A stretch of 64,000 bases of DNA from assembly GCA_951799445.1 (NCBI GenBank), contig OX637287.1, forward strand, positions 44,607,724-44,671,723. Reading direction: 5' to 3'. The notes below the pieces were generated by a model that worked only from the letters and a program-made list of their open reading frames with translations, did no database searches and was not told the DNA's origin. A program made the translations under genes and the position numbers. Shown piece after piece: positions 48,690-61,015 of this stretch (position 1 is its first letter; each line of letters starts with the position of its first letter). The DNA comes from Pseudisothecium myosuroides. Lineage: Eukaryota > Streptophyta > Bryopsida > Hypnales > Lembophyllaceae.

Positions 48690-51600
48690 ATGGGCGGGCC
48701 GCACATGGACCTGTATGGCAACCCCCTGGGAGCCGTGCGCCTGCTCTTCGAAAAATCCTGCAGACAGGCCACCTCCGCCAAGGACTTGACTCGCTCGGAT
48801 TGGGGCGTCCAGCAACTCTTCCACCACGCGCTCTTCGCCGACAACGGACACCTTCAGGTACGCCATATATCTCTCCACTTGAAATTGAAATTGAAATTGA
48901 AATTGAAATTGAAATTGAAATCGGAATCGAAATCAAGGTAGTTGTGCATCATTTCTTAAGGAAACTCGTTCTTTTGATGATCACTCTTCACCATGAGAAA
49001 TTCCATGTAGGTCGTCAAAGGCTTTGATGGGTTTCCTCATATGCTTCATAGCTAACTTCCTCGTCATTTTCTACTTGTTCCGAAAATTATAGAGAACGTT
49101 TTTCTGGTTGCCATACTTCGGGGTTTGAAACTCTACATTTGATCCGTGCTTCTTCAGGAATAGGCTAGTACAAAGTACACTAGAAAATAGGCATTGCTCT
49201 GTTATTAGTCGGTCACATTGCGCCATTCTGAAGGTCTTGAACCCTCATTAACGGGGGAGAATTTGAAGAAGGCAAGAATTAGTGTATTTTGGGGCACGGT
49301 TTGACTATGTTTGTGTGTGAAGAGGATTTGTTTAGTGGATGGTTAAATCGAGAATGATGTATTTTGCCATGTGAACGATTGGAAGATGATCTCATGGATC
49401 GTCCCAGTTTCGAACTCCTGTTTTTCTTGGAGTTGAGAGTTTGGATGATTCTGATGGGGATGTTTTTTTGTGCAGGTCCCGGAAATCAATTCGGGGCCGT
49501 TGGATGCTATTCCTGTGAATTCGCTGGTTCGATTCCGTGGCATGGTGCAAGACATGTTCGACATTGAATATTACATTGGGGCGTACAAGGCAAGCACTTG
49601 GCTAAACCCTAAACCTCAATCGAGTGGTTGATGAAAATTCCGTTCAGCATTGGGGGCTGTTCTTGATGAATCGCATAGTGTGTTTCGTAATTTGGAGAGG
49701 CTCAATTGTAAGAATAAAATTTTGCAGGATCAAGGAGTATGGCACACAAGCAAGTACATGGATACTGCGGACGTGCCTCCAGGACCTGAAGCCGAACCTC
49801 AAATGTGGGACAGGCGTCTCCTTTACTGTGTGCCGGTATGTTTCATTTTCCTTTGTGTGTCCGTTTTGCCATGGTTGTGAAACTTTCGATGAGCTGCTTA
49901 CGAAGATTATTTTTTTCGGCACTGCATCAGCATTGTGTTTCCCAGATTACTAATTTTTATTATGGACGACCCGGAAGAGAAAACCCATCATTTTTAGTGT
50001 TTCGTCATCTATTGCATTTGCTTGGAAGACCCTGCAGATGATGACCCCTTAACTTTGGCTTGAGGGTGCTTGTCATGGAGGTTCATAAATCACAAACCTA
50101 AATTTCAAACCTTAGGAAATGGAGCAAGTAAAGTTTTTGATAAGGCTGAAATGGCTGTGAGGCTACAGTAGGCCGCCCCGCTTATGGTCTCATCAAAAAT
50201 TCACTAAATTCGGTTTCCTGGGGATTGATTTATGGTTTTTATAATTCACTAAGGTCCTGTATACCTTGGATAGGGCCTCGTCGCCTTCCATACTCTATAG
50301 AAGGGTGTGCATGGCGGGTCCTTTATAACACTCCTTTAGTTGTTTAATTGTTGGGACCATTTGGGGGCGGTGGACAGATCCCCGGAGAGAATTCATGGGT
50401 GCAGGAGCCCCATACTACGCTATCGTCAGGAGCACCAAGCATGTCAACTGTAGCTCAGGGAGAAAAACGGCTTCGTGAATCCTCAAATGAGGGAGATTTT
50501 GATGAGGTGTGGCAAGAATTTAAACCTGATAATGTGTATTTTGTGAACAGCAACTCATGTTCAAAGGCATTTTCTTTACGAGCGTTTTGCTTTTTGTGTA
50601 CGTTACAGACCATGGAAGCAGATGCGCAATTTGCTGATGATGCCAGCGATACCAAGCGTCAGGTGCGTCGTCTGCGTTTCTTATGTTCAACTGTTTAAAA
50701 ATGCCCAGTCTTTTCTGTCTAGTTCTTTCATGTTATTTCAGAATTGTATATACTGGTCCAAGGGCCACTTTAGATTGTGCCGGTTGAAGCAATTAGCTTA
50801 AGAGAACATGCATTAATTATGAACCAACACCCTTTGCAACTAGGGATGATATAACAAGCTTAAAATAATCCGTTGCATTTAAGTAAACCTTTGGTGCATT
50901 TTAGGTAGCAAGTCCAATCCACCTTCAATATGTAGCTTGAAACCTCGTTTTGTCGATTATTTTTAACATACCACATAGTAGCCATGAAAGCGTCAACTTT
51001 TCATAATCATTCTTCTCACTTTAACGAGTGTAAAGTTGACATCGAACGATATAAGGTAAACTGAATAACAACTGATGTTTGCACCAATTAAGATGCAGGA
51101 TTTCTCGTTTTCTCTTGCTTTGATCTGTGCGATCTAAAGTGGCTCTAGCTAAGAAGGTGTTGCTAAACGTGTACTGCACATTTTTGCTGTTGGAAGCTGC
51201 TTTTCTGTAGTAACGAGCTAGGGATTTCGAGGTCTAGTGTGAATGCCATTGCTTTGGTCACGTAAACTATTGACGCGGTGTGGTTTGGCGAGATATCAGA
51301 GAGGAGATGAAGCGGTATCAACGTCACGAGGTGTTCCTTCAGCTGCTCCCGACCTTGACCTTAATATGCCACTTGCTTCAGCGGAAGGGAAGAAACGTGT
51401 GCCCTGCTTGGTTAAGGTAGGTGTTCACATGCGGACCAGCTTGGTGGATGTCTTGTCATTTTGCTAGAATGGTGTTCTCATGAGTTCAATGATTGGCAGG
51501 TGTATGATGGTCTAGATGCAGACCTGAAACTCAATGACGTTGTGGAGATTTTTGGGATTCTCACCTTCGATCCCGAGTTGTCCACCTCCAGTTTTTATCA

Positions 51601-54600
51601 AAATGGAGTAGTGAATGACGACATGGATGTTGTTGGATCGGCGTTTATGGATGACAATGCTTCCCTACGTCTCCCAGCTAGTAAGGTGAGGCCACTACAT
51701 TTGACACAAGGGATACTTAGTTGTGTATTGGCATCCTTTGGAATGAATTACTTATTTATTTCAGTTTCTCGGGATACCAAATATCTTTTTAATACGTTCT
51801 GTTGCAGGTTCCACGTTTGCAATGCATGACATTGAGAAAGATCTCCGCATCGGATTCGACTTCTCTAGCCCCTGGGGATACAGTAAGCCCCGACATCGTC
51901 TAAAGATTGGATTGTGATTATGAATTTGTTTCGTTTGAATATTTTGTGCTCTGAGCCCAGCGGTTGTTAACAATGCACCGTTCAACTACGTGGATGTCGA
52001 ATATTATTATCATTGTGAGACTTGAAACTGATGTTGTACTAGTCAATGCGCCTGCAAGAGAACTCGTCTGACTTTGAGGCTGCCCGTCTACTTTTTTCTC
52101 AGGTTTTGCCATCAGACTTGGCGGGAACCAGGCAGTCTCTTCTGGATTACCTTACCTTCTCACTTGGTGGAGACGCTCTTGCTGCTGAGTACTTGCTACT
52201 GCATCTCTTATCTCAGGTAATGATGCAGATTTTGCGACTTAGGAAGAGCGGATGACTCGGCGGGTACATCGTGAAATTGCACTTGGATCCAATCTCAGGG
52301 ATCCTCTCGCATTTTGCAACATGTGCAAATTGAATGTTTTGGTTTGCATACAGCAGGATCTGTAGCTGCTGGAGTCTCAAAACCTGACGTTTTAATCTTG
52401 CCTCCAAATTTCTAGGTGCATGCGCGGGTGGATTCCATGGCGTTGGGCAAACTGTCGCTCAATCTCACTGGTTGCAACCCTGGATCTGACGGTGCTCCAT
52501 CTCCAATGGCAACAGCTGCTGCGAATGTCATCTCTAAATTGATGCCTCGCTCGCACTTGATGCCACTCTCTCTGGAAACATTAAACAAGACGCCCATAGC
52601 TCCTCGGAAGGATTATGAGAGCAACAGGTGATTGTAGATTCAAGCAGAACTAGGATTTGGTCGTTTGTTGTGTCCCATGTCGAGATTGAGTTGATGGAGA
52701 TTTTGAGGATAGATCTTCCGTGACTATTACTGTTTGAACTGGTCAAATATCCAATTGATCTCGTCTCTCCAAGATTACAGCGGTGCAGCCTCTGTGTGAC
52801 TTATTTTTGTAATTCTGTACACTCGTGCTCATTTTCTAACACTCCCTTTGAAGCACTACAGGCTTGTGACGGGCGCAGTACAACTTGCAGATGGGACGCA
52901 CTTAACTTTGGATGAGACTGCCTTGCAAGCTGGAACACTTGGCACCATTGGCGTACAAAATCTGGAGGTACTGAAGCATCTACTGGAGTGGCAGAAGGTG
53001 AGAAACAATCCGTGCAACTCCGTTTATGAGTTCGTACCCTGAAGCTATCCCCCTTGGAAGCATTCGGTGTCTTCTCGTTTTATGATATCCCTGCTTCAGA
53101 TACTAGATTGACAAGTTTTTAACGTTAACAGGCATGAGATTCATTTTGAGGCAATGTTAAGTTAACCTTAAGGAAAATATGGTGGTTAATGTGTTCTTTG
53201 CATTAACTTGACATTATATTGGCAACTATTAGGTTACCATTAAGTCCCTCTTAGATTGACATTAATTTACCATGAACAACTGTGTGAATCTAGGAGGGGG
53301 TCTTTTGAATCTCTATATTGTGAAGTTATAATACTGTCTCATATTGTGAGTTTCTCAGCATGCCTATGCAGTATCCTGGTATACCCTGAGAAATTTACTT
53401 GTAACTGCTGATGTTTGTCCAGGTCGAGTACGACTTCCAGTATTACAAGATGGAAATGCCAGCAGATGTGCCTGTCTTGGTTGTCTCACAGGTAACAGGC
53501 TTAGTTCTCAGTCAATTAGCCAAGAAAAAAGTAGCTACTATTCCTGCGTAGACAGTAACCTACTGATGAGCACGAGTGCAATAATCTCATTTCACGATTC
53601 CTGTTCATGTGCTGCAGGCAAAATCCCGGATTCTGCCGACTGATGTTGTTCTTCCCCTGAATGTCACTGCTAGTCGTGGCCCAGTGAATGTAACCCCTTC
53701 GGACCTTACCACTTGGCGTCTCTATATTATGAAGGCGCGAGAGATGCAGCACTCGCTAGATGAATCCATGCAAAAGGTAAGTTGCTGTAAAGCTTTGAAA
53801 TTTGCCATAAGGTGGCTTTGCAGATTCTTTGTTTCACATCTTGGTGACAGTACATTTTATGAAAGTCCCGCATCGATGATGATGGTAATACGAAGAATGC
53901 TGGTATTTTGCTAGCCCACTCACTCGAGGAACACGATGTTACCTTCATTATTTTCCTGACGATGTTGTCATCCATGCTTGCAGACTGTGGAGAATGATCT
54001 TGTGGCTGCTCGGCAAGAAGACCGAACTCTTGGTCCTGAGATTTTTCACAGGTAAGTCATTACTTAAGGTCCGAAAGGATTTGGTAGTTTCTGTTTACGT
54101 TCACTTGCGTATCACATAACTTAATAGGAGCTCTTAACACCTTACTCCCACGTCCTAATCCAAGGAAAAATCAGTCTATCCAAGAGGCTCCATCAATTTG
54201 ATATCTTCTTTCTTTGACATGCGTCCTCTTACATCCTGAGTTCAAGAATTTTAATGAAGGAACCCATTGAAATCAATCACTTCGATGGCATCCTACGACC
54301 AATAGCTCCCAAATAGACAGTTCTGAGCAAGCAGAAGTGTCATGTTGTTGCACACCATTCTCAACATCCAAATCATACCCTGTTTATTTATATCTTGTCA
54401 GATGAATAGTAACGTGGGTGCACTCACGGAGCAACTTCTGAATGTTTTGAACTTCATTGATCTAGGTCTTCTTATGGTTTGCTTTAGAGTGTGTTCATAA
54501 ATTACTTTGAATTTTATTCTGGCCAGTCTTACCGGAGGAAATGCATTTGCTGAACGTTTCTGTACCAAGCCTTGTTGATTATCAATTGCGTTGTCTCACA

Positions 54601-54748
54601 TTGTGAAGGATGCATGGTCGATTGCAGGTGGCTGACAATGGCAAGGTTGATGGCTGTGAGCTACATGGAACCCACGCTGAAGCCAGAGCGCTGGCGTATG
54701 GTCCAGGAGTTAGAGCACCGATGTGCAGAGCGACTACGCTGCGTGTAA
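48690..54748 (+). CDS. ETG1: MCM-binding protein (MCMBP/ETG1), 15 exons
   Basis: Exons: 48690-48857, 49476-49589, 49728-49835, 50378-50506, 50609-50662, 51300-51416, 51500-51685, 51808-51882, 52043-52216, 52416-52627, 52862-52997, 53423-53491, 53618-53776, 53984-54051, 54628-54748. The sum is 1890 nt, or 629 aa, in phase; Arabidopsis ETG1 is about 590 aa. The protein binds MCM3-7 in place of MCM2, acts in unloading the replicative helicase and supports sister-chromatid cohesion in the nucleus. Diagnostic blocks are [103 protein letters not shown] and [13 protein letters not shown]. The acidic stretch between exons 4 and 6 (about residues 145-210) is probably disordered. Intron 2 begins GC rather than GT. 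The start matches the conserved N-terminus. Paired E2F-like sites lie upstream. Confidence 0.96.
48879..48920. repeat. (TTGAAA)7 hexanucleotide repeat in MCMBP intron 1
   Basis: Seven perfect TTGAAA units, then degenerate ones, start 21 bp after the exon 1 donor. Confidence 0.9.
50040..50340. repeat. Dispersed repeat, copy 2 (partner at 1420-1770)
   Basis: This lies in MCMBP intron 3, in the same orientation as the copy in the INTS5 intron. Shared blocks are 'aactttggcttgagggtgct' (aactttagggtgct in copy 1), 'ataaatcacaaacc', 'gccttccatac-ctatagaa' and 'gcgggtcct'. No terminal structure was recognised. Confidence 0.6.
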
Positions 54749-55374
54749 TCTGAGGCTTTCCTTTTACCAGCAACAGGAATTGATCTACTCTGAAGAACTG
54801 GAGAGGTTTCAACGAATCCCGAACTGGATGTTTTAGAAGCATTGTGTGCCGCAAGCTTCAATCTAACGTACAACCGGCCTGTCCTGCGGACTCGATTGCT
54901 TGCTTGCACCATCCCAAAGACGGATACACAGGGACGTTGTACATTAATGAAACTCCGTTTAAGTAGAACATTGATCATATCTCGAATTAAGAGGTCCGGT
55001 CCAGTGTGCGAGAGTATGTCGACAGTTTTCGAGTCTCCTAACATTGTAGGAAGGACCGTTTGGAATCATGCTTGGTACAGAGAACGATTCTGAAATGTGA
55101 CAATTGCCCAAATTCGGCTTTTGTATTGATATAGTTACAAAGAGATGGATTTTTTTAAATAGAGGCCTACCTTGAAATTCATTAAAATATCTAGATGTAA
55201 CATTGGATCTTCAAAATTGAATGTTATGAAGAATGGAAAATGCCCGAGCTTTATGTGCGTAGGTTGACGGAACATTATGTACTTACGGTGGGACACTGGG
55301 AATCAAAAATTTAATTTTAGGAAATTTATTTTGTTGTTCTATCTTCAAAAAAATTAAAAATCATGCCAAAAATC

Positions 55375-56045
55375 ATGTGTGCACAAGCAATGGTGTATGA
55401 GGTATGCATATCTATAATTGTAATGTACACACTTAAATATAAACTAGTGTGCCTTGTGTCGTTGCGATAACCAAAACAAAAGTAAATGTCATTCTTAAAA
55501 CCAAAAATAACAAAGAAATCTATAACTTTCCCACCGTAGGTCCAAATGCCATGAAACAAAGCCCGTGCACCCCTCCTCAGAAAGAGCTTTCCAACACTAC
55601 CAAGAATGTGACAAATTGACACACGGTTTAAAAGATACATAATTTAGCATAATTTGGTAACTTTTAAGAACCAAAAATAACTCCAAAATTCATAAGTTTC
55701 ACATCCTAGGTCCCAACGCCACGAAACAAAGCCCATGCACTCCTCCTTGTCGAGGGCTTTTCAACGGTACTAAGCACGCCACCGGGGGACGCACAGTCCG
55801 GGAGATCTCAATGTAACAAACAAACAAATAAACAAAACAAAACAAAACAAAACAAACATCCAAACTTAAGGTGTAGCTACCAATGCTACAATCATCAATT
55901 TAGACAACTCTTGTGTATTTATGTGCACAAGCAATCATGGTGTATGAGGTATGCGTATCTATAATTGTAATGTAGACACTTCAATATAAATACCATTGCT
56001 ACAATCATCAATTTAGACAACTCTTGTATATTTAAGTGCAACCCT
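55375..56045. repeat. Tandem ~113-bp repeat interrupted by a dispersed repeat
   Basis: 'gtgcacaagcaat…ggtgtatgaggtatg…tctataattgtaatgta' occurs at about 55378 and again at 55921. 'gctacaatcatcaatttagacaactcttg' occurs at about 55886 and 55996. Between the first and second copies sits the 55443-55850 element, copy 2 of the family at 7888-8275. This element appears to have inserted into an existing tandem array. Confidence 0.75.
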
Positions 56046-56836
56046 ATCATTCTCAGCACAAATGCTTTGTTGATAGCTTGGTAAATCTTTGGGAGTTTTC
56101 ATCGGCTAGTTTGGCACCGGTTAATGATACTAGCATTTGCATGTGAATGTATGGATGTGTAATCCAAGTTGCATCGATTATTTAAGAAATGGATTTTTTC
56201 ATATCTGCCTCTTTGTTTGATCCATTGATTTTAAAATGGCACCATTCATCTCCAAATGGGACATCCTCTCCTAAGGGTATGATCTCCCGTAGCGTTAAGA
56301 AAGAGCATGAGAGTTCAAAGATAATAACCCTTAGCTTCCCTTGAGGTCTTTCTTTTCATACTACAATGACAATCAAATATGTGTTGACTACCGAACTTGC
56401 ATAATCACCTATTCATTGTTCACACATATACTTGCGCATGTGTGAGTTGTAGCTATTTGCAATTTAACAAGGAAAGAACTCTCTTTGCTCTCAAAATAGC
56501 ATCTCATATGAGGCGCTCTTTTCTAATGGCTCCAACCAAGCCACAATATAGTACAAAAGACTAGTTTTAATTTCCTAATTAAGATCTGTTTTTGTAGAAT
56601 GAGACTTATGAAAGATTTGGAAAGAATCACGGCATAGTTTGAAAAATCAAGTTGAAATTATTCTCCATACCACTCATATGCTTACTCAACAGCAAGGGAG
56701 GCTCTGTTACTAACTAAGTATGGTGGGAACAATCAAAAAATGTTGAGGGTCTTAAGAAGCATTTTAGTGCTAGCAAAGCCCACAACAAAAATAAGCCCAA
56801 ATAGAGTTAATGGAGTTTGTCAAAAAAATTCTTTAA

Positions 56837-57758
56837 CCCCTAAAGTACCAAAGTCCCCTCGGGGGACACTTCAGATTTCGGGCAGGCCTATGTGGCCTCA
56901 AATTTTGACCTGATTTTTTGAAACTTTTTTTGAAGATAGGGAATCATAGTAGCTTTCTAAAAATATAATTTTTTTTTCAATCGGTGCCCGGGAGCAAAAG
57001 TTATGGCATCCTAAAGCAAAAAAGCAGTTCGCCAGGCAGAAAAAAAACAACCAGAAAAATGATTTTTTTTTTTTTTTTTTAATTTTTTTTCTCAAAGATC
57101 ATGTTTTTGTGTACATTTGAAGCTTTGATTCATTCTACTTGGACTCAGAATGAGAAAGTTATGGACAATCTTGTTTTTCGGGCAATTTAAGCATCTTCAA
57201 AAAAAAACACTTATAGAATTCAATTTTGAATGCAATTTTCAATTTTTTCAATTTTTTTTTTTTTAAAAGTTCAAGTTTGTTTGTAAGAAAAATCCCACCG
57301 TTGGGATTATGTTTTTTTAATTCCACCTAAAAGCTATTAACAATTTAGTGTTTCGTTCAATTTTGGACCTACTTCTACTTCACAATTTTTTTATATGTGA
57401 AAATCAAGGTTTGACATTCTGAAATTTTTTTCCCCGACTCTCAACTCAAGTGTTCAACATATAAAATTACAACTTTTTGTTGTATAGTGCAAAAAAAATC
57501 CACAAATGGCCGTCAAAGTCATCTGAAATTGCAGGAAACAGTTCAAAAAAACTTTTTTTCCAACTTTGAATGCTAATATCTTCCAATCAGAACGGTCAAA
57601 TGTCTTGAAATTTTTACCACATAATCTGAGATAAGTGAAGTACAAGATCCTACGGTTAGATTCTAAAAAAAAGTTTTTTTTGGTTTAGGGAGTGATCACA
57701 GCAGAAATGGCAGTTTTCAGAGGTTCCGGAGCCAGAAAATGCCTTGGTATTTTAGGGG
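56837..57758. mobile_element. piggyBac-like non-autonomous element, copy C (922 bp)
   Basis: TTAA flanks both sides (56833-56836 and 57759-57762). The left end is CCCCTAAAGTACCAAAG and the right end, inverted, CCCCTAAAATACCAAGG. The interior is AT-rich and shares ordered blocks with the copies at 8600-9910, 32573-33165 (reversed) and 58403-59916 (reversed). No transposase frame was found. Confidence 0.85.
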
Positions 57759-58402
57759 TTAAACAATTGGGGATACAAAAAATTGACTTATTTCATTTAA
57801 AGTAACAACTTTAAAGATAGGGTAGCTGAATTGTGAAGAACAATGGAGCACTAAAAGAAATCTTGCAGCATCATTGAAGCTTGCCAAGTGGGTGTGATCA
57901 AACCACCCACTTGGCATTGTTAGGACCTTGCTTTTAAACATTTTTTATCTTTGCCAAATATGAGTGAATTGGATGAGTGTTTATGGCCCTTGCAATTGTA
58001 TTACGTAATGAAAAGACAAGTTGGGTATACTAAATTGTTTTTGTTCACTTTGTCCAATGTAATTTCAATACATGGTAATTTATTCCGCAGATTTGAACCT
58101 CTAGCGCATGTACACGGGCGCACACATGTGCACATGCAAGCTTTAACAACTAATGCTTTGATATTGCTAGTGGAATAGCCTAAGTAGCTTATTGTTGATT
58201 TGGTGTCTGATGTATCTCTATTGAAAGAATTTTTCTTACCAAGTGGACGCAAGTTAGATATTGTTGAACTCGACTTACAATCTTAATGCAAAAGGGAGTG
58301 ATTTGTATCTACGATGTAATGCTAGAGTACCAATGAATGGAATGCCAACCACATGTTGATGTACATACGAGCAAGGCATCCATTGCAATGAGGTACAGTT
58401 GA

Positions 58403-59916
58403 TCTCTAGAGGACCAAGGCCTTTTTTTGTGTCAAAAAACACTCAAAACTAGGATTTTTAGATAGAAAGACATACGGGCAAGTACAATATATTTTAGATA
58501 GTACTCCGTATATAGGTTTTTATCCTTAGATAAATGGGTGTCCACCATAGCTTACTGTTAGTCACCCTTTGATGTCATCCCTTTTCATTCACCTTTTTAA
58601 CTTCTTATTTAACTAATTTGTGCCTTTTTGTAGCTTTTGTATTGTTTCACTACTTTTGTGCCATTTTCTTTTTTCTTTTCATCTATGGTGTGTCATCTAC
58701 ACTTTGTTGTCCATTATCCACCCCTTTGGCGCCTGTCCATCCATTTGAATGTTTGCCAAATATCATCTAATATAAATTTTATTTACCATAAAAAATTTAC
58801 AATTCACACCTTTAGGTCCTGGACATATTGGATTTGCCCTTGACAAAATTGTTTGCACATCCTAGCTCAAAATTGCCATTTCTATTATAAAGCGTAAAAC
58901 TTTCTTAATTTTTTTTTTCACAATTAACTATAAGATCTTGCACTCAGTTAATACATGGGCAATTTCGTTAAAATGGCGATATTTTTTTAAAATGGCAGGA
59001 AAATAGTTCAAAACGACCATTTTGAAATCTATACCTGTCCTAGATGGTTCAGAACAGCCACTCTGAAATCTATATCTGTCCTAGATGGTGAAAATGGCAC
59101 ACTGTCAAAGTGGCACTTGGAATACCGCCATTTTAATGAAATTGCCCATATATGAAATTGTATGGAAGAAATTTCAAAAACTTAAACCTCATAGATTGCA
59201 AGATACTTGCATTTAAAGTTGATTTTTCTTATAAATCGTCTAACTAGATTATAAGGCTTTGAATCTTCTTAATTTGAAAAATTTGCAAAACACTTTTTGA
59301 ATTATATTCTTTGATATTGAAGAATTGAATAGAAAGTAGGGATTTTTTTTAAAACAAATAAAGTTGAATTTCATTAAATAAATAGTTCTACTAGGTAAGA
59401 TAGTTTTTTAACAATAGAATTAGGTAAGATGGAATTGAAACTTACTAATTTAGATGTTGAGGTGGTTTTAGCAAGCAAAATTAATTAATTTTTTTTTTTT
59501 TTAAATTGTGAAAAGTGAGATTAAAAATGAACCCTATAAGTTATTTTTTGAAGAAGATGCTTTGATTGCCAATAAAAGAAGAGTCTCCATAACCTCTCAT
59601 CCATAGTCTATATAGAATGAATCAAATCTTTCCATGTAGACAAAAAATATTCCATTGAAAACAAAATTTTGAAAATTTTACTTTGAGTTTTTGTAATTTT
59701 TTTTGTTGTCAAGCAAACTCCATTTTGTATCTAATAGTGTAGTATAATTCTTGCTCTCAGGCATTGATTAAAATACAAATTATATTTTCAAAAAGCTAAT
59801 ACATTTTTCTATCTTCAAGAACTGTTTCAAAAAATCATGCCAAAAATTGAAATCATATTATCATAAGAACTTACCCAAACTTTCAATATCTCTCACGGGC
59901 TTTGGTCCTCTAGGGG
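58403..59916. mobile_element. piggyBac-like element, copy D (about 1.5 kb), with a nested MITE
   Basis: The right end is intact: CCCCTAGAGGACCAAAGCC (inverted) followed by TTAA at 59917-59920. The left end is mutated (TTGA then TCTCTAGAGGACCAAGGCC) but keeps GAGGACCAAGGCC. The interior matches copy A in order. A separate 191-bp MITE (58957-59147) lies inside it and partly accounts for the larger size. Confidence 0.75.
58957..59147. mobile_element. Nested MITE, 191 bp
   Basis: The 22-bp termini gggcaatttcgttaaaatgg and, inverted, gggcaatttcattaaaatgg (both continuing cg) differ at one position. The interior carries a direct repeat of 'tgaaatctata-ctgtcctagatggt'. It sits inside copy D and so inserted later. 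Confidence 0.88.
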
Positions 59917-60216
59917 TTAATGAATCGGTTCTAAATTGAAGTCTCAATTATGCTAGTTATAAATTTCTATTATCAAGCATCTATGCAAAGGAGTCAATGT
60001 CAAGTGATGGAAATGTTGCAATAAAAAAATTTCATTTGTGAACAAAATTTAAAAATGGCAGGAGTAGACTTTGGAATGTCATAACATTGTTAAGCAATAT
60101 TTGGAGGGCCCTTTTGCTTAGCTTGAAACACAAAGCCCCCCGAACATTGCACCTAGCCAATTGCTTATTGTCTGCATTGCACCACGCATTGTTCACTTTT
60201 TGCACAACCAATTACC

Positions 60217-60429
60217 TTGTTGTTGAATCACCAGAACATTGATACGACCCGACAAAGTCAGAACTCACTAGCTAATGGTGTCCCTTTTGTTATAACTAAA
60301 CTTCCTCCATGGTATCCAGGGAGGAATTATCCCTCTTTCAAAGAAGAACACATTAGTTGTGTTAACAATGTTATGGATGCACGTGAAGGTGATGGTAAAT
60401 GTGAAACAATATCATGCTATAGTGACTAA
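60217..60429 (+). other. Orphan coding-like open frame
   Basis: A 70-codon plus-strand frame ends at TAA and has a protein-like composition (…ANGVPFVITKLPPWYPGRN…VNNVMDAREGDGK…). A possible acceptor (caccag) lies just before 60235. I do not recognise it. It may be an exon remnant of a mobile element or a dead gene. Confidence 0.3.
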
Positions 60430-60672
60430 CAAGTTCTCTTTCTTTTTGAATGGATGAATTCACTAAATCACTACAAAAACTTAGGATGGTATCACTTTTC
60501 TTTTAATGAATGCACACATTTTTGGACAAATAAATGATTTTTCAACCACATTTGGCATGTTTCATCAATGTTGTGAATGTAAATGGCTTCCCTCAACACT
60601 CCTGTGAAGATCCTTTTTGCATTGCCACAAAATAAATGAAATAAAAAATCCTAGTTTTTTTAGGTGTAATTA

Positions 60673-61015
60673 GAGCATCCCCACCCTTACTCAATATACG
60701 TTTTCAAAGCATCGGGTGCGCCATATTTTCGTTCGACTACCTGAGCTTGGTGAGGGTGTGGGAGTTCTTGGTGGAGCTCAGAATTGACCAATTTTGCAAT
60801 TCAAAGTGATTTCTGAGCGGTTTAGAGCAAATTTAGAGCAATTCAAAAATGGAATTCAATGCAATTCAGAGCACTTCAAAGTATTGACCAACTTGATCAC
60901 CCTTAAAACTATCAGCTCACATTGGGAGAGCCTACTGGCTAGGCATTGCTCAATCACAAAGCCTGCCACCGTCACTTTTTTGTGGGGATTTCACCGCCTT
61001 ATGGTGACGATGCTC
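60673..61015. mobile_element. PIF/Harbinger (Tourist-like) MITE, 343 bp
   Basis: The direct 3-bp duplication TTA flanks both ends (60670-60672 and 61016-61018). The termini are GAGCATCCCCACC and, inverted, GAGCATCGTCACC. A TTA target duplication with GAGCATC-type ends fits PIF/Harbinger MITEs of plants. Confidence 0.8.

Noticed and set aside
48363..48941. Several long overlapping frames around the MCMBP first exon
   Set aside because: The region is GC-rich promoter and exon 1. Only the frame from 48690 continues into the conserved MCMBP exons.
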